This document shows, in pieces, positions 6,601-9,641 of a stretch of DNA of 9,641 nt (position 1 is its first letter; the number at the start of each line of letters is the position of its first letter). The DNA lies in NCBI GenBank assembly GCA_025361325.1, contig JANYAL010000226.1, forward strand, positions 1-9,641, written 5' to 3'. Origin of the DNA: Bacteroidota bacterium (GTDB taxonomy: Bacteria; Bacteroidota; Bacteroidia; Chitinophagales; Chitinophagaceae). The notes below the pieces were generated by a model. That model made no database searches, was not told where the DNA came from, and was given only the letters and a program-made list of their open reading frames with translations. The position numbers and the translations under genes are program-made.

Positions 6601-8756
6601 ATAGTACGGTGTATTACTGGCGGACCGCCACGGTACCCTTAGGTACGGGAAGCTATATCTGGAACAGCTATTCCTTCGTATACCTGCCTACGGGTGGTAC
6701 GGGTTTCAACCAGTCGCATTATTTCCAGTTCCTGAAAAATGCCTATTCCGCCGTCACGCTCGATAATGACCGGGTATTCCGATTTGCTTACAAGAATATC
6801 CCCATAGATATACGTACGGCCATTTATCCCAATGCAGGGCAAACCAATGACTATTCCATCCGTAATAACGGGTTGATCGAGGAGGCTGGTTTTTACGCCC
6901 CCTTCTCCTCCAACCAACAGGTGTTGCGTTTCTATGTGTTAGACACTGCCACCAATAAATGTTGGGTGGATGTTGACAATGGTACTTCGGGCCTGTATGG
7001 AAGTGTAAGACCACTCCCCATCAACAATACTGTATTTCCCGGTTTCTTCCAGTTTAAAATGACAACTCCTGCTGAACGCAAGAAAATCATGGATTTCATT
7101 GACCTGGTACCCAATGGGAATATTGTGATCATGACGAATACCCCTACGGTACTTTGTACCTATTTTCCGACAGACTGGAGAGCGGATACTTCAGTATATG
7201 GTTCTGGCATTTCCCTGTATCATAAACTGAAAGCAAACGGATTCAGCCTGATTGATTCATTGAAGACACATATTCCCTATGTTTTTGCATTCAGGAAAGG
7301 TACCGGCACGGCCATTACTCAGACTTTCGGTCTGTTGCAGGCTGATAAAGTGGATGTGCCTTTCAGCATTCTTGGCAGGGAGCAGAGCGGCAACATTTTC
7401 TCTGATAACTTGGGCCCTGCAAAGCAATGGACCAACCTGCACTGGCGCGGCAAGAGTCTGGACCTACCTGATACCGATTCTGTTTCTGTGGAGGTATGGG
7501 GTGTTCAGCCAAACGGAAATACCAACCTGCTGGCTACTGTTCGCCCGGCTATGGATACCAGCCTGGGCTGGATCGATCCGGTAGCTTACCCTTATCTGAA
7601 ATTGAAAATGCAGAGTTCTGATTCAGTGAAAGGAACTGCCCACCAGCTCACATACTGGCGGATCAATGCCACGTACCTGCCAGAAGGCGCCGTTGCACCC
7701 AATATACTGTTCACCATGAAGGATTCGGCTGAACAGGGTGAACTGGTTGATTTCAAACTGGCCTTCAAGAATATAGGCCCGGTGCCATTTGACAGCATGA
7801 TGAAGTTTAATTTTATCATCACGGACCGCAGCAACCAGCCCCATATTATCAATATACCAAAGGGTAAGATCCTGGTGTCTGGCGATACCCTGGTGATCAG
7901 CTACCGGATCGATACTAAGAATTACCCGGGACAGAACACCCTGTTTGTGGATGTGAATCCCAATAATGACCAGCGTGAACAGTTCCATTATAATAACGTC
8001 CTGTTCAAAGATTTCTATGTAAAACCGGATGTGTACAATCCCCTGCTGGATGTTACATTCGACGGGGTGCATATACTTAATAAGGATATTGTATCGGCCA
8101 AGCCCCATATCCTGGTGAACCTGAAGGATGAGAGCCGTTACCTGGCGCTGAGTGATACTTCGCTCATCAAACTGCAGGTACGCTATCCCGATGGCAACCT
8201 GCACAGCTACAGTTTCGGTGACACCATGCGCTTTACCCCTGCCAACCTGGGTAGCGGCCAGAATACCGCCAGCATCGATTTCCTGCCGTTTTTCCCGCAG
8301 GACGGGGAATATGAACTGATCGTTTCGGGCAAGGATGCAGTGGGTAACCCGGCGGGGAACCTGAGCTTTCATGTCATCTTCACGGTAATCTCGAAAGCCA
8401 TGATCTCCAACCTGCTCAACTATCCGAACCCATTCACCACGTCCACTGCTTTTGTGTTCACCATTACCGGCAGGGAAGTGCCGCAGAACCTGCGCATCCA
8501 GGTATTGACGATAACGGGTAAAGTGGTACGTGAGATCACCAAGGATGAACTGGGCCCCCTGCATGTGGGTAGAAATATCACTGATTACAAATGGGATGGC
8601 ACGGATATGTATGGCGCCAAACTGGCCAATGGCGTGTATCTGTACCGTGTACTTACCAACCTGAACGGGAAGTCACTGGAAAAATACAAGGCAGATGGCG
8701 ATGATACCGATAAATATTTCACCAAGGGTTACGGGAAGATGGTGATTATCCGTTAA
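3672..8756 (+). CDS. porU2: Putative type IX secretion sortase PorU2 (C25-family cysteine protease)
   Basis: This 1694-residue exported protein resembles PorU, the gingipain-like protease that removes the C-terminal sorting domain of T9SS cargo and attaches it at the cell surface. Residues 1-19 are a signal peptide (SGYA before Gln20). A long N-terminal beta-rich region follows to about 400. The C25 peptidase domain spans about 407-783. It carries both catalytic-dyad residues: His646 in KYFGHSSANE and Cys676 in HVSGCTVGNYY, a spacing of 30 (33 in gingipain RgpB). Two CARDB-like modules at about 785-905 and 1350-1450 end in similar motifs (NNTLSKDFY 893-901; NNVLFKDFY 1441-1449). The C-terminus (about 1577-1694) is a FlgD-Ig/T9SS type A-like sorting domain: NYPNPF (1583-1588), WDGTDMYGAKLANGVYLYR and a terminal KMVIIR. 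It is several hundred residues longer than classical PorU (about 1150-1280), hence the PorU2 assignment. The upstream in-frame stop is that of the PorV-like gene. Sortase activity is inferred from the family. Confidence 0.85.
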   Translation: MKKLLFTSFILLVVISGYAQLNNSWIDYNKTYYKFWVTKDTLCRIYQPSLPAALASTPAQHFQLWRNGKEVRLYTSVASGPLGPSDYIEFRGQKNDGKPDKDLYRNPDYQLDDTYSLESDAALADTSKYYLTVNPVAGNLRYIQSPNNVAGNALPADNYFMRRIEVHYKSQVNKGIAAVIGEYVFSSSYDIGEGWTTNDIFSCCLLSNNLTNLNVYRFGPANNVMFTVGAAGNALYSRDLLAKFYNTTILQNPMPFFGYQKDTVRNLPLSLLLSNTDLPVSIGGNSSDPNDRMVVSNFSVTYPATFNFNNEKNFYFELSANPAGNYLVINNFNFNGVAPVLYEYNTSKRYYGDISLPGQVRFVLPPSSDSVRKFNLMSQDVPNVMNITSFTSKTFVNYGNTALQGDYLIISNPVLYNDGNGVNNVELYRQYRSSVAGGGYNAKIYDINELNEQFGFGIRKHPAAVRDFVRYAVQQFTTPPKYVFIIGRAINYAEYFAYDADPLVNQLNLVQTFGYPASDILLVSPPGSNIPLLPVGRLGAINGAEVGNYYRKMVEYEQVQQNPNQTIADKGWMKNVLHTVGGADSTENADFLSYMNGYKTIIEDTSYGGHVSTFVKQSVAAIEELQSQQITQLFQDGLSYVKYFGHSSANELAINLNYPETYNNAGKYPFMHVSGCTVGNYYTYSPARLAGFANMSLSEKYVLLDRKGSIGFLGSTHWGIPPFLNFYNTLLYNNISRNMYGNTIGNQIRNVLQTLGSNPVTVDFYTRVHMEEINLQGDPALRLNYFTKPDYVIEDQLVKISPNLISLADGSFNINVKWMNIGKAINDSMLVTIKQQLPSGSLRVLFSKVVATPHYMDSVNLVALINPITDKGLNKLLIFIDDGNRIPELSETNNTLSKDFYIYEDELKPVSPYNYSIVNQQGISFFASTANPLSTQRQYVMELDTTELFNSPFKKTYNQSGTGGVIEFKPGNIGFTDSTVYYWRTATVPLGTGSYIWNSYSFVYLPTGGTGFNQSHYFQFLKNAYSAVTLDNDRVFRFAYKNIPIDIRTAIYPNAGQTNDYSIRNNGLIEEAGFYAPFSSNQQVLRFYVLDTATNKCWVDVDNGTSGLYGSVRPLPINNTVFPGFFQFKMTTPAERKKIMDFIDLVPNGNIVIMTNTPTVLCTYFPTDWRADTSVYGSGISLYHKLKANGFSLIDSLKTHIPYVFAFRKGTGTAITQTFGLLQADKVDVPFSILGREQSGNIFSDNLGPAKQWTNLHWRGKSLDLPDTDSVSVEVWGVQPNGNTNLLATVRPAMDTSLGWIDPVAYPYLKLKMQSSDSVKGTAHQLTYWRINATYLPEGAVAPNILFTMKDSAEQGELVDFKLAFKNIGPVPFDSMMKFNFIITDRSNQPHIINIPKGKILVSGDTLVISYRIDTKNYPGQNTLFVDVNPNNDQREQFHYNNVLFKDFYVKPDVYNPLLDVTFDGVHILNKDIVSAKPHILVNLKDESRYLALSDTSLIKLQVRYPDGNLHSYSFGDTMRFTPANLGSGQNTASIDFLPFFPQDGEYELIVSGKDAVGNPAGNLSFHVIFTVISKAMISNLLNYPNPFTTSTAFVFTITGREVPQNLRIQVLTITGKVVREITKDELGPLHVGRNITDYKWDGTDMYGAKLANGVYLYRVLTNLNGKSLEKYKADGDDTDKYFTKGYGKMVIIR

Positions 8757-8774
8757 TGCGAACTAACTTATTAC

Positions 8775-8805
8775 AAAAAGGCCGCCCACCTGGCGGCCTT
8801 TTTTT
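8775..8805 (+). terminator. Rho-independent terminator of the porV-like/porU2 operon
   Basis: A perfect GC stem GGCCGCC (8780-8786) / GGCGGCC (8792-8798) encloses a 5-base loop, CACCT. It is extended by five A-T pairs (8775-8779 with 8799-8803) and followed by a run of T ending at 8805. It starts 18 bases after the porU2 stop, as expected for an intrinsic terminator ending that transcript. The flanking A-run and T-run mean it could also act in the reverse direction. It also insulates hscA from read-through. Confidence 0.93.
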
Positions 8806-8811
8806 ATTACT

Positions 8812-8837
8812 TACCTTCGCAAAAATTATTTGAGGTA
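8812..8837 (+). promoter_or_regulatory. Candidate promoter and short leader of hscA
   Basis: TACCTTCG at 8812-8819 matches the Bacteroidota -7 consensus TAnnTTTG at seven of eight positions. Transcription would start near 8826, giving a leader of only about 12 bases before ATG 8838. No clear TTTG -33 element is present, since the expected position falls within the preceding terminator. A GAGG (8832-8835) sits only two bases before the ATG, too close for a normal Shine-Dalgarno. hscA must have its own promoter because the terminator lies directly upstream; this is the best local candidate. Confidence 0.4.
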
Positions 8838-9641
8838 ATGGCTAAAATAGGGATTAATATTGCCACGGGCAGCCTGCAAAAAGAAGAGATCATAGTTGGT
8901 ATAGACCTGGGAACCACCAACAGCCTGGTGGCCATTATACACCCGGACAGTAGGAAGCCGGTGGCACTGAAAGAACACGACAGGAACGCCCTGGTGCCTT
9001 CTGTGATTCATTTTGAAGCGGGAGGAAACATAACTGTAGGAGAGGAGGCCAGGAAATACCTGGTCAGTGACCCTGCTAATACTGTTTTTTCGGCCAAAAG
9101 GCTGATGGGGAAGACCTATAATGATGTGAAACATATCCGCACCAACCTGGCGTATACGATCATTGATGATGCCGACAGGCTGGTCAAAGTAAGGTTGGGG
9201 GATACCTTCTATTCCCCGGTGGATCTTTCGGCATTTGTATTGAAAGAACTGAAAAGTACAGCGGAACATATTTTAAAGACACCGGTGAACAAAGCCGTCA
9301 TTACAGTTCCGGCTTATTTCAATGATGCCCAGCGACAGGCAACCCGGGATGCGGGGAAACTGGCCGGACTGGATGTTCTTCGTATCATCAATGAGCCTAC
9401 GGCAGCCAGCCTGGCTTATGGTTTAGGTCTGAATAAGCATGAATCAAGGACGATTGCGGTGTATGACCTGGGCGGCGGAACTTTTGATATTTCCATTCTG
9501 AATATCTCAAACGGGATATTTGAAGTACTTTCCACGAACGGGGATACCAGCCTGGGTGGCGATGACCTGGATGCTGCCATAGCCGATCACTGGATGCATA
9601 GTCAGGGTCTTACACAAAAAGCTGACCCGGAAAATATACGA
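8838..9641 (+). CDS. hscA: Fe-S cluster assembly chaperone HscA (Hsp70 family), 5' part
   Basis: The frame is open from ATG 8838 to the right edge, giving the first 268 residues of a protein that should be about 600 or more. It is the nucleotide-binding domain of an Hsp70. Phosphate-1 motif [12 protein letters not shown] is at 21-32, [19 protein letters not shown] at 155-173, [12 protein letters not shown] at 185-196, and phosphate-2 motif [14 protein letters not shown] at 208-221. [11 protein letters not shown] (235-245) follows. HscA rather than DnaK is indicated by the roughly 20-residue N-terminal extension before GIDLGTTNS and the [13 protein letters not shown] segment (80-92). Resemblance to E. 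coli HscA across [11 protein letters not shown] and [16 protein letters not shown] adds support. In the cytoplasm HscA, with co-chaperone HscB, uses ATP to help transfer Fe-S clusters from the scaffold IscU. Its partners are not in the window. The substrate-binding domain lies beyond the edge. Confidence 0.9.
   Translation, partial: MAKIGINIATGSLQKEEIIVGIDLGTTNSLVAIIHPDSRKPVALKEHDRNALVPSVIHFEAGGNITVGEEARKYLVSDPANTVFSAKRLMGKTYNDVKHIRTNLAYTIIDDADRLVKVRLGDTFYSPVDLSAFVLKELKSTAEHILKTPVNKAVITVPAYFNDAQRQATRDAGKLAGLDVLRIINEPTAASLAYGLGLNKHESRTIAVYDLGGGTFDISILNISNGIFEVLSTNGDTSLGGDDLDAAIADHWMHSQGLTQKADPENIR

Noticed and set aside
7623..8564. A 313-codon open frame on the minus strand inside porU2
   Set aside because: It lies wholly antisense to the well-supported sortase gene, its translation shows no recognisable motif, and the plus-strand reading contains the conserved C-terminal domain.
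8826..8832. TTATTTG just before hscA as the -7 element
   Set aside because: It lacks the leading TA at the right position and would place the transcription start at or past the ATG; TACCTTCG at 8812 fits better.
8838..9641. Assignment of the Hsp70 gene as dnaK
   Set aside because: The roughly 20-residue extension before the first phosphate motif and the [12 protein letters not shown] and [16 protein letters not shown] segments fit HscA better; the missing C-terminal half leaves some doubt.

Overview
The window most likely comes from a member of the Bacteroidota, probably family Chitinophagaceae or a relative. It carries a type IX secretion (T9SS) gene pair, a system essentially restricted to this phylum. 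Start codons lack convincing Shine-Dalgarno sequences, and a TAnnTTTG-like -7 element precedes the last gene. No rRNA, tRNA, CRISPR array, transposase or phage gene was seen.

Layout. Bases 1-338 hold no secure gene. They contain a possible 3' end of a membrane-protein frame and a near-perfect 64-bp palindrome built from four copies of an 11-mer. Next is a secreted SGNH/GDSL hydrolase (339-1034, +). It meets tyrosyl-tRNA synthetase tyrS (1013-2293, -) tail to tail, with a 22-bp overlap. A 250-bp divergent intergenic region separates tyrS from a two-gene T9SS operon on the + strand: a PorV/PorQ-family outer-membrane beta-barrel protein (2544-3650) and a 1694-residue C25-family protease of the PorU2 type (3672-8756). 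A strong intrinsic terminator (8775-8805) closes that operon. The 5' part of hscA, the Hsp70 chaperone for Fe-S cluster assembly, follows at 8838 and runs off the right edge.

How the genes relate. Only the PorV-like/PorU2 pair forms an evident functional unit. By analogy with the known PorU-PorV attachment complex, it would process or anchor cargo proteins at the outer membrane after T9SS export. The hydrolase is exported by its own N-terminal signal. tyrS and hscA are housekeeping genes and look like unrelated neighbours. The features most worth a second look are the palindrome at 130-193 and the unusually long PorU2-type protease paired with its own PorV-like partner.
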